From assembly GCA_003024785.1 (NCBI GenBank), contig PUQB01000119.1, positions 88,838 to 152,837 on the forward strand: DNA of 64,000 nucleotides, in the 5' to 3' direction. This DNA comes from Selaginella tamariscina (taxonomy: Eukaryota; Streptophyta; Lycopodiopsida; Selaginellales; Selaginellaceae). Below are positions 1 to 12,726 of this stretch, one piece after another; position 1 is the stretch's first letter; the number at the start of each line of letters is the position of its first letter. The position numbers and the translations under genes are program-made. The notes below the pieces were generated by a model that was not told where the DNA came from, made no database searches, and was given only the letters and a program-made list of their open reading frames with translations.

Positions 1-2674
1 GGTAGTAACTTGTCTAGAGCTACTTGCCTCTGTTCGACGGTGGATGCCATGATCATCTGCCTCACAGCCTTTATTCTCTCGTCCGAAGCAAAGAACTGAC
101 AATGGAAAAGACGAGTGAAAAAGATAAATATAAGTGAAGTGTCTTTGAGTAAGAAGAAACCATGTGTTCTGTTCTGCAAAGTCCTATGCCCTGTGCACCG
201 TTGTTTCGAGCTGTCAGTGCATCTGCAGGTGTGTCAGCATTGGCCATCACCTGGACACAAATGCATGTCTTAGTCCAACACAGGAGACACAAGATTTCAC
301 ACCTTAAGCTTACGGTAACTGTCAACCCACTCCATGAGCGTTGCTAGATCTCCGCTAAGGACTGGAGGTGACAAAGCCTGTCTCCCCGTTATCACCTCGC
401 CCGTTGTCCCGTTCAAGGAAATCCAGTCGCCTTCTGTCAGCACTTTGTTTCCGAGGGACATTGTCTGCACATATATAAGAGTCAGCTCGCCATGCATCTG
501 TTCAACTGAGAAACTGCTCACCTTTTGTACATCATTCACTCTGAGTTCGGAGCATCCAGCAACACAGCACTTTCCCCATCCCCTAGCAACAACTGCAGCA
601 TGGGATGTCATCCCCCTCGAGCGGTTAGAATGCCAGCAGCTGCATTCATCCCACCCACGTCCTCTGGACTGGTCTCATTCCTAACCTGAAATATAGTCCT
701 CTGTTCAGTTAAAAAACGAAGGCCAGTCAAGTTTCTTTACTAGAATGCAGCTTCTCCCTTGGGCATGCCAGGCTTCTGCATCTTCAGCAGTGAAAACGAG
801 CTGTCCAACAGCTGCACCAGGAGAAGCAGGCAAACCCGATCCTATAACATGCTCCTTGTATGCAGCCGGATTCTCAAACTGTTAGAGACACTACAGTACG
901 TTAACCGGTATGAAATGAGATTATAACATTTTCATTGCCTGGGGATGAAGGAGCTGATCTAAATGCGTTGGCTCAACCATGTTGACAGCAGCACGAGTGT
1001 CAATCAAACCTTCGTTAACCATGTCTACAGCAATCTTCACTGCTCCAGCACCTGTGCGTTTGCCAGACCGGCATTGCAACATCCACAGCCTGCTCTCTTG
1101 AACAGTGAACTCAATGTCCTTGGAGGGAAGGAAAAAACAAAACATCAGGAACCCATCCATCACAAGGAGATCGCACCACTCACCATCATGTCTTTATAAT
1201 GCCTCTCTAGGATGTCACAGTTGTGGACAAGCTCTCCATATGCACCTGGCAAGCGTTCCTTCATGACTTCAATATCCTCAGGCGTTCTGATGCCAGCTAC
1301 TACGTCCTCTCCCTGGCACAATGGATTCACTAGCCATAAAAACTATATGGAAAACAAGATAAAACCTGAGCATTGATAAGAAACTCCCCATAGAGTTTCT
1401 TTTCTCCCGTACTAGGATTCCGTGTGAACAGAACTCCAGTGCCCGAGTCGAATCCCATGTTCCCAAACACCATGGCTTGCACATTGACTGCTGTTCCTTT
1501 CAAGCCAGTTATTTGGTTGATGCTACGGTATTTGATGGCACGGGGACTGTTCCACGACTCAAACACGGCCACAATTGCTAGCCGAAGCTGCTCCTTGGGA
1601 TCTTTGCAGAGTAGAGTCATACAAACACTCACACGAATATAAATGCATACATACCAGTCGGAAAGTCTTTGCCTGTAGCTCTCCTGTAAACCTCCTTGTA
1701 TTTCGCTACCAGCTCCTTCAAGTCATCTGTTGTGAGGTCCGTATCAAGAGATACACCTCTAGAAGCCTTCATGGTTTCAAGCTCATGCTCAAAGAGGGAG
1801 TGAGATACATTCATCACCTGAAGTCAGGACTTTATCAATGAGCAAACAGACAAGAGCCCTTCACTTACCACGTCCCCAAACATGTCTAGGAAACGGCGGT
1901 AAGAGTCGTAAGCAAACCTGTCACCACTTTTCTCGGCCAGACCCGCAGCAACTTGATCATTCAGTCCGAGATTCAGTACAGTGTCCATCATGCCTGGCAT
2001 GGATATCTGCATGGGCAACAACACATGAATATGGACCATATCATACATTTGAACTACTTACAGCAGCCCCCGAACGTACGGAGACCAGGAGAGGTTTGTG
2101 GGGATCACCCAAGTATGCATGCATTTCCGTCTCGACCGAGCTTAGTGCCTGCAACACCTCATCCCACAGCCCAGGTGGGAATCGGTTCCCACTCTCAAAG
2201 TAATCGTGGCATGTCTCAGTTGTTATAGTCAGGCCCGGCGGCACAGACAAGCCGATAGTTGACATCTCCGCAAGATTTGCACCTTTCCCTCCCAACTGCA
2301 ATACAAAAGACACAACTTAGAAGAAACCACAACAAAGAAACAAAGTGTTACCAAGCTTTTCATGCTCTTGTCCCCTTGACTGAGGCCCTTCCCAAAGGTA
2401 TACACCCTCTGCTGTTTCTGCTGCAGCGGATCTTGTTGCAATTTCTGCTCCTGATCAAGGACCATACTGTAAGAAGAAAAGAAGGAAGGATAGAGCGAAC
2501 CTGGCTGGTGGCAGGAACTGCTGCAAGGACTCGCCATCGTTGAACTCCTGCACATATCTTCTTTCCCCCGGCTAATCTAGTCCTGGCAGCTGCTGGAGGA
2601 GTCACAAGTAAGGAGAGCTCCCTGTGTTGCTGCTGAACTATTGGAGCGAGCAGCAGCTTGCAAGCGCAATCCAT
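1..2674 (-). CDS. PPDK: pyruvate, phosphate dikinase, chloroplastic (5' part, runs off window)
   Basis: PPDK interconverts pyruvate + ATP + Pi and PEP + AMP + PPi in plastids. I read twelve exons on the minus strand: 2501-2674, 2352-2450, 2062-2295, 1869-2006, 1655-1817, 1366-1601, 1184-1312, 939-1118, 741-878, 303-685, 161-250 and 1-95 (cut). The N-terminal nucleotide-binding domain ([31 protein letters not shown]) is followed by the central phosphohistidine domain with [15 protein letters not shown], where His is the catalytic phosphocarrier and the neighbouring Thr is the known regulatory phosphosite, and then the start of the PEP/pyruvate barrel ([10 protein letters not shown]). About 58 residues precede the conserved YTFGKG block and look like a transit peptide. 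I chose the start at 2674; 2686 is an alternative. Introns are about 45-60 bp. The intron after 939 appears to use a GC donor. Exons join without frameshift. The C-terminal third lies outside the window. Confidence 0.93.
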
Positions 2675-2847
2675 CGAGATAAACACAACGCCAAGTACAG
2701 GAAGGAAGGAAGAAATTGGGCCTCAATTATCATCATCTGATTACATTTTCCAAAAATTCCGGCAGCTAAACCCCCGAGCTTAGCTTCACAGATATAATAT
2801 AATGTCACTAGCCTATAACTAACTCGTTTATACACCTCCCTCCCTAC

Positions 2848-5800
2848 CTAGCGTGTGTATATATTCCACTGCACTCACTCTCCACTCATGCCAACCCTTT
2901 TCAGGTGGTCCACCGTATTTCCAGCCGCATGTATTATCAATTTCTTCACCTGCAAAAACACCGTTATATATAAGCGGCTTCTTTCTAGCCAAGTGCTGAC
3001 CAACCTCTAGCTTGTCTTCCTTGGCCCGGTGATCATTGGGAAGCCGGCGGAACTCCTCGGTTAGCCGAATGCATTCACTCACATTCTCTGGTGACACGAA
3101 GTCCAGCGCAACCTTGATGCATGACTGCCACAACAATACAAAACATGACAGATCTTGTTGATATGCTTGCACAAAGGCATACCTTCAAGTTCCTCACTTG
3201 GTGAGGGCAACCAGCAGGGATAAAAACCGCCTCTCCAACGTGCTGCTCGAAAGTCCATGCCTCTATTTCTGCAGGCAAACACAAAAGAGAGTCAGTTAGA
3301 CCAGCTCCAGGACTTATGCTGTGCAAACCCACGATATTCATCCTTCAGCCGCCGTTTATGACTCTCGTTTAGAAACAGCGTTTGGTCATGTATAGGATGT
3401 TTCAGCTGTGCCCAAAACCCACAGTGAGAGCCGAACAGGCAAAAAACGAGAAAAACTGTACCTCACGAACAGGCAAGTCGCCTATGTGTCTAAACTCTCT
3501 CCAGTGATCCCTTAAGTAAGCTTCAAGCTTAGGAACGTCCTCCCGTCTATATATATCCCACAGGGCCCCTCCGTAGCAGTCTCCACAGGCTTCTTTCGAG
3601 CTGGGCTCATTGTCATGTGCATTTTCGGTGGTCAACGAAGACGAGGTAGATGACGTGCCTTCATCCTTTTCTTGCATGTACTTGCGACGAGCCAGCTCCA
3701 CTCTTTGCCTGCCCCAGGCTGGTAGCTTCACCTCTGTAACGTGGGTAAGGACATTGACCTGCACAAGGAAATGAGTCGGAGGACGACAGACTGCAAATCT
3801 AACTAACCGCATCAGATACATCGCAGTGCAACTTGGTGACAGAGTCCCCCCTACCCAGCTCCTCGCGGAAACCATATGCAATGTATGTCTTGGGACCAAG
3901 ATCCGGTTTAAGAGCGCCGTCGGGCATCTTTGCAGCCAGGTTAAGGACACCTCGCTTCGGATGGGTATACTCGTGGAAGGGAAGCGAGCTCAAGAACTCC
4001 GCCCCGTGACGCGGAAGCCGCTCGTCAAAAAAGTTGGCAGGGGGCCAGTCCTTCAACTTCAGCATCTCCGGCCAACCATCCAGGTGCACCCGGCCCTCTT
4101 GATATCCTGTGAAAAACTGGCGGATGTTTATTACTACCTGCAACAACAACACAAGCACACCTTCAGAGACTGCGACATTGAACATTGTATAGCATGACTC
4201 ACCTCGTTCCAGTCCAGGCAATCTATCGCTTTCACGCTTTTGGTGTCTTCAGTCAGCTTTGTATCCCTGACAGCCCTCCACATTACCATCGGCTCCCAGC
4301 TCAACCCAGAAGTGTTCTCCATGACACCTCGAACAATTACGGGCTCACCGAGATTCCAGTGCTTCTGAAAGTGTTTCAGACCCTCGCCCTTCAAGTCGCC
4401 TGCAGCCGGGCAGTAAATATAGTTGTCACTGGCTCCTTCCCTGTGTGCAGCCATGCGGAGCCTCTCGGGGGAGCAGTCTGAGCATTGGGCAGCCTTACAG
4501 GCTGGATCCGGATGGTATTTCTCCAGCATCTCCTTAATAGACTTCTGTAGCTCTGCAGTGTGCTGCTTCTTGAAGAGGGTCTTCAGACAGAGAGGATGCG
4601 AGCCACAACTCGGACAGGAGATACTGCCGTCACTACGTGCCCTCCACGCAGTAACACTTTCTCCCGAGGCCACGGCATAGTAGTCCTTGCTTTGGTCGCA
4701 CACGGTGTCATTCCTCAGCTCTTGGCAACAAGTAAGGCATAAGTCGAAGTTGCATACAGGACAACTTCTGTGGTAGTCCACGATGGAAGTTTGGCAATTG
4801 TCACTGTCAGAAGAAGAGAAATGTCAGTGCAACAAGAGATGAAAACCTCAGTGAAACTTCCAACCAGTAAAGTCGTTCGTCGACGTCCACAGGAGCCTTC
4901 TCCACGCCAGAAAACGACTCACCTGCCCAAAGCAAATCAGCTTGCAAAGCATACAGAAGCAGTCTCTCACCTTGCAGTCTCTTTTCTAGCTCCACTTCTC
5001 TGTTCTGTTCATCGTTGAGGCCCTCAAGATACGGTGAAATCTTTGACAAGAGATAAGTAAGATGCTCAATCTGCTCTTCCGTCGTTAGATCAGCGGTAGT
5101 CTGTTGGAGAAAATGGTCACAAACACGACAAGGACAAACCGAGCTACTTACCACTTCCGGTTTGGAACGAAGGCAAGCCTTACAGTTGCAGTTGCTGCGG
5201 CAGAACGGGCAAAGCTTTTTGCAATCGTCCGGTGTCAACCCAGGGTACCTGCACCCCGAAACACGAAATGTAAGACAATGTAAGAAATGGGCGACCGAGC
5301 ACTTACCATCTCTTGATACAGATGACACAGTAGCGCTTCCTGTTGCATGTCTGGCAGAACATGACATCCTTGTCATTCTTCTGGCATTGGTGGCACATCT
5401 TCTTCTCCGTAACTGTAGAAGGTGAAGGTGTATCTTTGCCCTTGGAAGCTGGAGATGTTGTCCCGTTGCCCTTGGGCTATAAAGAAAATGCGAACGGTTA
5501 AGGAAGAAGGCTGTGCATGGGCGGGTACAAAAGCATACCTGATGAACCTCCTGCGTAACCGTATGCCTGAGGTCTTCTATGTCGAGATCGGTTTCCGTGG
5601 ACTCGGAATCGGAATCCGAACGGGGCTTCTTCTTCTTCTTCTTCTTTCTTCGTTCTCTGCTTGCATTAGCGACCTTGCGTTTTCCTCCGGGTTGAACTTG
5701 AGCGGAGTCTTTGTTATTTTTGGGCCGAAATCTGTGATGGCTACAATAGTGATGGTCCTCCATAGCAGCATTTGCACACTGCCACGACTTTCCATCCGAT

Positions 5801-6024
5801 CGGGTGCATCGCCTAACACCATCTGGCAAGAGCTGCTCAAGCCTCTGGGAAGAAATACGCCTGCAGCAAGCGAGTGAGAGAGAAGAGGAGCAAGCAAAGA
5901 AACAATACCTGCGAGGGCGGACCTGTGTTCCTTCCTCCTCCGGAGTCGAAGGCGCCTTCAACTCTGTGTCATCGTCTGCCACTGTCCTGTTGGCAGCCAC
6001 ATTACCTCGTTTGCCTCTTTCCAT
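2848..6024 (-). CDS. JmjC-domain histone demethylase with WRC and zinc-finger domains (IBM1/JMJ25, KDM3 type)
   Basis: This is a probable nuclear H3K9 demethylase (Fe(II)/2-oxoglutarate oxygenase). Order from the start: a short acidic lead; a WRC motif ([14 protein letters not shown]... HYCSHH); a basic Lys-rich stretch; a 4CXXC/R1-type zinc finger ([27 protein letters not shown]); a second Cys-rich block ([21 protein letters not shown]); and a C-terminal JmjC domain. The iron ligands are visible: HCD in KLHCDVSD near 3808-3835 and the distal His in GCPHQV near 3200-3215. The protein ends at a TAG at 2848-2850 after a 55-bp intron. Several introns are short and some are open in frame, so naive ORFs read through them. 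Plant KDM3 proteins have this order; IBM1 protects gene bodies from CHG methylation, but which paralogue this is cannot be told. It shares a 308-bp divergent spacer with PRK. Confidence 0.88.
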
Positions 6025-6332
6025 GTCAGAAATACAATGGGGATTGCCCTAAGCCGGTGATGGATCGAGGCATTAGGTTTCCTGTACCATAGTTCGAGCG
6101 AGCGAGCGAGCCAAACCGGCTGCATCCGGTTAATGCCGCAAGGCCACCGGCGGCCGACGGTAGCTGGGAGTTCCCCGACGGAAAACAGTGTGCAATCAAT
6201 CACTCTATCCGCTAGATGACGTGGGCGGGAGAATGCGGGCGTGGCACGACGACGTGGCAGGCAATCTGCTGCTGAGCACCACAAACACACTTAGTGGCCT
6301 AGCCAGGCAGGGGAGGGAGGAATTGGGCCGAG
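6025..6332. promoter_or_regulatory. divergent intergenic spacer between the JmjC gene and PRK
   Basis: These 308 bp separate the two start codons and must hold both 5' UTRs and promoters. Simple GAGCGAGC repeats occur near 6093-6110. I see no clear TATA box. The shared-promoter role is inferred from gene orientation. Confidence 0.5.
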
Positions 6333-7716
6333 ATGGCTAGTTGTTTCGTGCAGAGCAGAGCTGATATCGGAGCGTTGAGCGGCAACAACCCCTTGGTACT
6401 GCTGCATTCCCCCTCCTCCATTTGTACAGGTACGACTCGGAGGGTGGTAGTGTGCAGGGCAGCAGACAGGACTGTGGTGATTGGGCTGGCAGCAGATTCA
6501 GGATGTGGCAAGAGTACGTTCATGAGGCGATTAACCAGTGTGTTTGGGGGCGCAGCATCGCCACCCAAAGGTGGGAATCCTGATTCCAACACGCTCATCA
6601 GCGACATGACGACTGTGATTTGCCTGGATGACTATCACTCGCTGGACAGAACCGGCAGGAAGGACAAGGGCGTGACTGCACTGGATCCCCGTGCCAACAA
6701 TTTCGACCTCATGTATGAGCAAGTCAAGGCGCTCAAGGAAGGCAATGCTGTGCAAAAGCCCATCTACAACCATGTCTCTGGCCTCTTGGACCCGCCCGAG
6801 CTCATTCAGCCTCCTAACATCCTGGTCATCGAGGGCCTCCACCCCATGTGAGTAACACGTCCGTCATATATTGTGCATCGTAACACTCTCTCTCAGGTTT
6901 GATGCCCGGGTGCGCGAGCTGCTCGACTTTAGCATCTACCTGGACATCAGTGATGCCGTCAAGTTTGCCTGGAAGATACAGGTAAGGTGCTCCTCCTAGT
7001 TGTTTTTCACGTACGCCTGTCTTTGAAACAGCGAGACATGGCTGAGAGAGGGCACAGCCTGGAGAGCATCAAGGCCAGCATTGCTGCAAGGAAGCCTGAT
7101 TTTGATGCTTACATAGGTTGGTGACCTCCCTTTGAAAGCTCTTGTCTTACCATCGTGTGTGTGACACAGATCCGCAGAAGCAGCATGCGGATGTGGTGAT
7201 CCAGGTGCTTCCCACGCAGCTTATTCCGGACGACAACGAGGGCAAGGTCCTCCGAGTTCGGATGTTCATGAAGGAAGGCGTTGAACACTTTGAGCCGGTT
7301 TATTTGTTCGATGAGGGCTCCACAATCTCTTGGATTCCATGTGGAAGAAAGCTGACTTGCTCTTACCCGGGCATCAAGTTCTTCTACGGGCCAGACACTT
7401 ACTATGACAACGAGGTACCAGATATACATGGATATATGTGTGTTTTCGTTAAACCCTGGTGCAGGTATCGGTGCTTGAAATGGATGGACAATTTGATAAG
7501 CTGGATGAACTCATCTATGTGGAGAGCCACCTTAGCAACATCTCCACTCGCTTCTACGGGGAGATAACACAGCAAATGCTCAAGCATGCTGACTTCCCAG
7601 GCAGCAACAACGGCACCGGCCTGTTCCAGACCATTGTAGGTCTCAAGATTAGGGACGTGTACGAGAGACTCACCTCCAAGCAAGCTTCAACTGCGGCAGC
7701 CACCTCCAAAGTCTAG
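6333..7716 (+). CDS. PRK: phosphoribulokinase, chloroplastic
   Basis: PRK phosphorylates ribulose 5-phosphate to ribulose 1,5-bisphosphate in the Calvin cycle (stroma). Exons are 6333-6847, 6897-6981, 7032-7116, 7170-7414 and 7465-7716, and all junctions keep frame. About 45 N-terminal residues rich in Ser and Arg form a plausible transit peptide. The P-loop reads GLAADSGCGKST. That Cys and the Cys in VICLDDYHSLDR are the pair known to be controlled by thioredoxin and GAPDH/CP12. The conserved blocks ALDPRANNFDLM, KPIYNH, ILVIEGLHPMFD and GPDTYYDNEV follow. The length (about 394 codons) is normal for a plant precursor. The gene looks intact, with introns of 48-55 bp. Confidence 0.96.
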
Positions 7717-8012
7717 AGCATCTCGTTTGTAATTAACACGCTCTGAAAAGAGTTGCTTGTAATAGAAGAATTTACCAGAGTTTAAAGCGAACTGGCTTTA
7801 TACGCTTCATTCGCTAACACACTTGTTCGATTCCCGCACCGCAGCAAATTAGTAGTGCTGCCAAAACCCAAAACGCGGGGTGCTGAGATCGTTGTTCGTA
7901 CAGTGCCGGTGAAACCGACGACCGATGTACTAGGAGGCGATAAGATAGCGATAAGTTCTACAGTATTTGCGTTTTTTAAGGCCAAGGGTCTGCGAAGGAA
8001 CAAGGGAGGGAG

Positions 8013-9207
8013 ATGGGCAAGGGAGGAGATGATAGTGTCAATATGGGTGCCTGGCTTGTGGCACCCAACACGCTACGTTTGGAGCCGGTTAAGCTTCCGC
8101 CCACTAGCGGTGATCAAGTCAAGATACAGATGAAAGCCGTGGGCATTTGTGGTAGCGATGTGCACTACTACCGGGTAAAGCTTTCTCTCCTCTTGTTGCA
8201 TGCATTTTGATCTGAATCTGTGTGGTTGTAGCACCTTCGCTGTGCGGATTTCATTGTCAAGGAGCCCATGGTGATCGGCCACGAGTGCGCTGGAGTTGTG
8301 GTGGAAGTGGGCAGCAATGTCAAGCATCTCAAACTTGGAGACCGAGTTGCCTTGGAGCCAGGTGTGTCCTGCAGCCGCTGCAGCTACTGCAAGGGTGGCA
8401 GCTACAACCTCTGCCCGGACATGAAATTCTTTGCCACTCCCCCGGTCCATGGCTCGCTGGCAAATTATATTGTTCATCCGGCAGAGCTGTGTTTCAAGCT
8501 GCCGGAGTCTGTATCCCTCGAAGAAGGCGCAATGTGCGAGCCTCTTAGCGTGGGTGTGCACGCGTGCAGGAGAGCCGGCATCGGCCCGGATGTGCATCTC
8601 CTTGTCATGGGTGCCGGACCCATTGGCCTTGTTACCATGTTGGCTGCCAAGGCTTTCGGCGCTTCCAAAATTCTTATCGCTGACGTCGAGGAGAAGCGCC
8701 TGTCTCTTGCTAAGAAGCTCGGCGCCGATGCAACCTGTCTGGTCTCCACGGATCCCAAGGTACTGCGTTTTCTTCTCTGGGTAGTTAACGGCTCATCTTG
8801 TTTCTTGTGCTTGGCAGAGCGTGGAGGCGGAGGTGGCAGCTATCAAGGAAGCCATGGGTGATGGCATAGACATCGACATGACCATGGATTGCGTTGGAGT
8901 GGAGAAAACAATGTGTACTGCGGTGAAGGCGACCAAGTCGGGAGGTAAAGTGTGCCTGATCGGCATGGGGCACTTTGAGATGAAGCTGCCGCTGACAGGA
9001 GCGGCTGCCAGAGAGGTGGACATTGTGGGCGTTTTCCGCTACCGCAACACGTACCCGCTGTGCATTGATCTGCTGGCGTCCGGGAGGATTGATGTTAAGC
9101 CGCTCATCACTCACCGTTTTGGCTTCTCGGACAAGGACATCGTGGACGCGTTCGAGACGAGTGCCAAGGGAGGGGACGCCATCAAAGTCATGTTCAACAT
9201 CCCATGA
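8013..9207 (+). CDS. SDH: sorbitol dehydrogenase-like zinc alcohol dehydrogenase
   Basis: This is a medium-chain dehydrogenase/reductase, predicted to oxidise sorbitol and related polyols to ketoses with NAD+ in the cytosol. Exons are 8013-8174, 8232-8759 and 8818-9207. Catalytic zinc ligands are seen in [10 protein letters not shown] and GHECAG (GHE motif). The structural-zinc cysteine cluster reads [16 protein letters not shown]. The Rossmann glycine motif is [10 protein letters not shown], followed by the acidic ADVEEKR that favours NAD+ over NADP+. The start at 8013 gives the usual short N-terminus. The length (about 360 codons) matches plant SDH. Substrate is inferred from family; L-idonate or other polyols are possible. 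No break is seen. Confidence 0.9.
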
Positions 9208-9230
9208 GACGCATCACTGTGTTTGCGTTT

Positions 9231-9246
9231 GATAAATAAATAAAAG
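9231..9246 (+). promoter_or_regulatory. AATAAA-type polyadenylation signals after the SDH gene
   Basis: Overlapping AATAAA hexamers lie about 25 bp after the SDH stop codon, at the distance expected for a plant near-upstream element. The next gene starts only about 110 bp later. Confidence 0.5.
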
Positions 9247-9352
9247 AGCATTTAATCTTTTACCTAATCTCGTCGGGTTTAGCATATCTAATCTCGCCCC
9301 AAAGAACGCTGGCATTCTTTCTAGGGCGCGGGGGCGGGAGTGGTGGGCAGCG

Positions 9353-12300
9353 ATGAGCGGCCACGACTCCAAGTACTTCACCACCACCAAGAAGGGGAGA
9401 TCCACGAGCTCAAGGAAGAGCTCAACTCCCAGTACAAGGTGGGTGATCCAATCCCTGTGTGTAATCAATCGGTCAAGCCTGCTCTGTCCCCTGCAGGACA
9501 AGAAGAAAGATGCGGTGAAGAAGGTGATTGCCGCAATGACTGTAGGCAAGGACGTGTCTATGCTCTTCACGGATGTTGTGAATTGCATGCAAACTGACAA
9601 TCTGGAGCTCAAGAAGCTCGTCTATCTCTATCTCATCAATTATGCCAAGAGCCAGCCAGATCTCGCCATTCTCGCAGTCAACACTTTCGTTAAGGTAAAC
9701 ACGAATCGATTTCGAACACTCTTGTTGATAAAAAGCGCTTCCCATCCCCCAGGATTCTCAGGATCCCAACCCCCTCATTCGAGCTTTGGCTGTCAGAACC
9801 ATGGGATGCATCCGAGTCGATAAGATCACCGAATACCTCTGTGATCCATTGCAGAGATGTCTCAAGGTAACTGTCAGACAACTCGTTCAGCAATCTCATT
9901 GACTGCCCATTTCCTCTACAGGACGATGATCCCTACGTCCGGAAGACAGCGGCTATCTGCGTTGCCAAGCTGCACGACATCAATGCAGAGCTCGTCGAGG
10001 ACAGAGGGTTTCTGGAGATACTCAAGGACTTGATATCGGACAGCAATCCAATGGTGGTAGCTAATGCAGTGGCATCTCTCTCTGAAATACAGGAAGGCAC
10101 CACCAAAGTCATATTCGAGATCACAAATCACACGCTCTTCAAGCTTCTTGCCGCGCTTAACGAATGCACCGAGTAAGTTTTGCACCGAGAACGACAGCTG
10201 CTGCTAACTCTTGGATTCATCTCTTGCAGATGGGGTCAGGTTTTTATACTGGATGCGCTATCCAGGTACAGGGCGAAGGATGCCCGCGATGCTGAGAACA
10301 TCGTGGAGAGGGTCACACCACGGCTTCAGCATGCTAATTGTGCTGTTGTTTTGTCCGCTGTCAAGGTGAGTTTGCTGCACCCGTACATGGCTTGTCCTTC
10401 AACCGGCTTTTGCACAGGTAATTCTACAGCAGATGGAGCTGATAACGAGTACAGACGTTGTACGCAACTTGTGTAAGAAGATGGCGCCACCTCTTGTTAC
10501 GCTCATCTCTGCGGAGCCAGAGATTCAATATGTGGCTTTGCGGAACATCAACCTCATTGTGCAGCGCAGGCCGACCATCCTTGCTCACGAAATCAAGGCA
10601 GGTACTTTCTGTGGTTGTTAGCCTATGTAACACGTTGTGGTTTTTCATTCAGGTATTTTTCTGCAAATACAACGATCCTATATATGTTAAGATGGAAAAG
10701 CTGGAAATCATGATAAAGCTTGCCTCCGACCGCAACATCGATCAGGTGGGTATCGGAAGGGATAACAAAACCAACTCTCGTTCATGTGATGATGTTATTA
10801 GGTGTTACTCGAGTTTAAAGAGTATGCCACGGAAGTGGACGTTGATTTCGTTAGGAAGGCTGTACGAGCCATTGGCCGATGCGCGATCAAGCTGGAACGG
10901 GCAGCAGAGCGCTGCATAAGCGTGCTTCTTGAGCTCATCAAGCTGAAGGTGAATTACGTAGTCCAGGAAGCAATTGTGGTAATCAAAGACATCTTCCGCC
11001 GCTATCCAAACACGTAAGTTTCTTCTTTCTTTTAATGATCACGTGTGTGAGAAATTTGGCGCAGCTACGAGTCCATTATCGCAACCCTGTGTGAGAATCT
11101 GGACAATCTCGATGAGCCCGAGGCTAAGGTACGTCATCATGCAAGGAGGAGTGAGCAGGTTGTTGAATGTAGAATGTTCTTTGCAGGCGTCCATGATATG
11201 GATAATAGGTGAATATGCGGAGCGCATTGATAATGCGGATGAGCTGCTGGAGAATTTTCTGGAGACGTTTCCGGAAGAGACCGCTCAAGTTCAGTTGCAG
11301 CTGCTCACAGCGACTGTGAAGCTCTTCCTTAAGAAGCCGACCGAGGGACCACAGCAAATGATCCAGGTAGGTCTCCCTCGGCTACTTACGAAGACACTTA
11401 CCATTTTGTGCCAGGTGGTACTTAACAACGCGACACAAGAGACAGACAATCCGGACTTGCGTGATCGTGCATACATCTACTGGCGACTGCTCTCCACGGA
11501 TCCAGAGGTGCTGTCCTTGCATGTGTACGGCAGAAGTAGGCCTAACCACGGTTACACTTGTGCAGGCAGCTAAGGACGTGGTGCTTGCTGAAAAGCCGAC
11601 CATAAATGATGACTCCAACATGCTGGAGCCGTCTCTGCTGGACGAGCTGCTTACGAATATTGCAACTCTGGCTTCCGTTTACCATAAGCCTCCGGATGCT
11701 TTCGTCAGCCGTGTCCGTACTACGGTGCAACCAGAAGAAGAAGATGACTATGCGGAGAACCATGAGGGAGATTCTTCAGCACCCATCGCCGAGATCTCCT
11801 CTGCTGCACCAGCAAGGGCTTCTGCTGCTCCTGCATCCGACCTCTTGGGAGACTTGATAGGCTTGGATGGCGGACCAGCTAACCAAACGACTAAGTGAGT
11901 GAGATGATCTCCATTTGTGAAAACGCTCACCACTTACAAATGTTTCTTCCGCAGGCCACTTCCGGTTCTACTTGCTGCCTCTGCTGGACAAGGTTTGCAA
12001 ATCAGCGGCGGGCTAGTTCGCCAGGATGGTCACGTGTTTTACAAACTCGAGCTGGATAACAACACACAATTCCAGCTCGACGGCTTCATGATACAGTTCA
12101 ACAAGAATACGTTCGGTCTGGCGGCTGCAGGGCCTCTTCAAGTACCGCCACTGGCGCCTGGGAGATCAGAAACCGTACTGCTCCCGATGGTGATGTACCA
12201 GAACGTTTCACAAGGGCCTCCAAGCTCCCTTCTCCAGGTGGCTGTGAAGAACAGCCAGCAGCCAGTCTGGTACTTCAATGACAAGATTCCTCTTGAGCCC

Positions 12301-12726
12301 TTGTTCAGTGAAGACGGAAGAATGGAAAGAGGGAGCTTCCTAGAGGTAAGCTTCTCTTTGTTTGTGTGTGTGGGTGGGTGGGTGGGTGCCTGCGTGTGTG
12401 ACTGGATGGATGCTTTTACTCAGACGTGGAAGTCCCTTCCCGACACTCACGAGAGCATCAAAGAGTTTCCGAATCTGGTGGTGAGCAATGTGGAGTCGAG
12501 CATCGAGAAGCTAAACGCTGCCAATGTGTTTTTCATCGCAAGAAGAGTCCTGAGGGAGAGCAATCAAGAGCTGCTCTATCTGTCCGCCAAAGTTCCTCCC
12601 AGTTTCATATTCCTGGTGGAGCTCACTACACAGGTGGGTTCAGCGGGCATCAAGTGCGCTGTCAAGACTGGCACTCTGGAGATGGCATCTATGTTCTTCG
12701 ATGCATTGGAGGCACTCCTGAGCTAG
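9353..12726 (+). CDS. beta-adaptin of AP-1/AP-2 clathrin adaptor
   Basis: This is the large subunit of the adaptor complexes that gather cargo and clathrin at the trans-Golgi network or plasma membrane. About 15 exons with introns near 50-60 bp give the full family order. The N-terminal ARM/HEAT trunk includes [42 protein letters not shown] and [21 protein letters not shown]. It is followed by an acidic, Ala/Pro-rich hinge with [11 protein letters not shown] (near 11840), then the appendage with ear and platform subdomains ending ALEALLS. In plants one beta family serves both AP-1 and AP-2. One oddity: at 9394-9397 a run of four G shifts the frame right after TTTKKG. The expected [15 protein letters not shown] is in the next frame, so one G appears missing. 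All else is clean, so I suspect a consensus error. Confidence 0.92.

Noticed and set aside
1-1500. Plus-strand frames opposite PPDK exons
   Set aside because: Antisense shadows of a conserved minus-strand gene.
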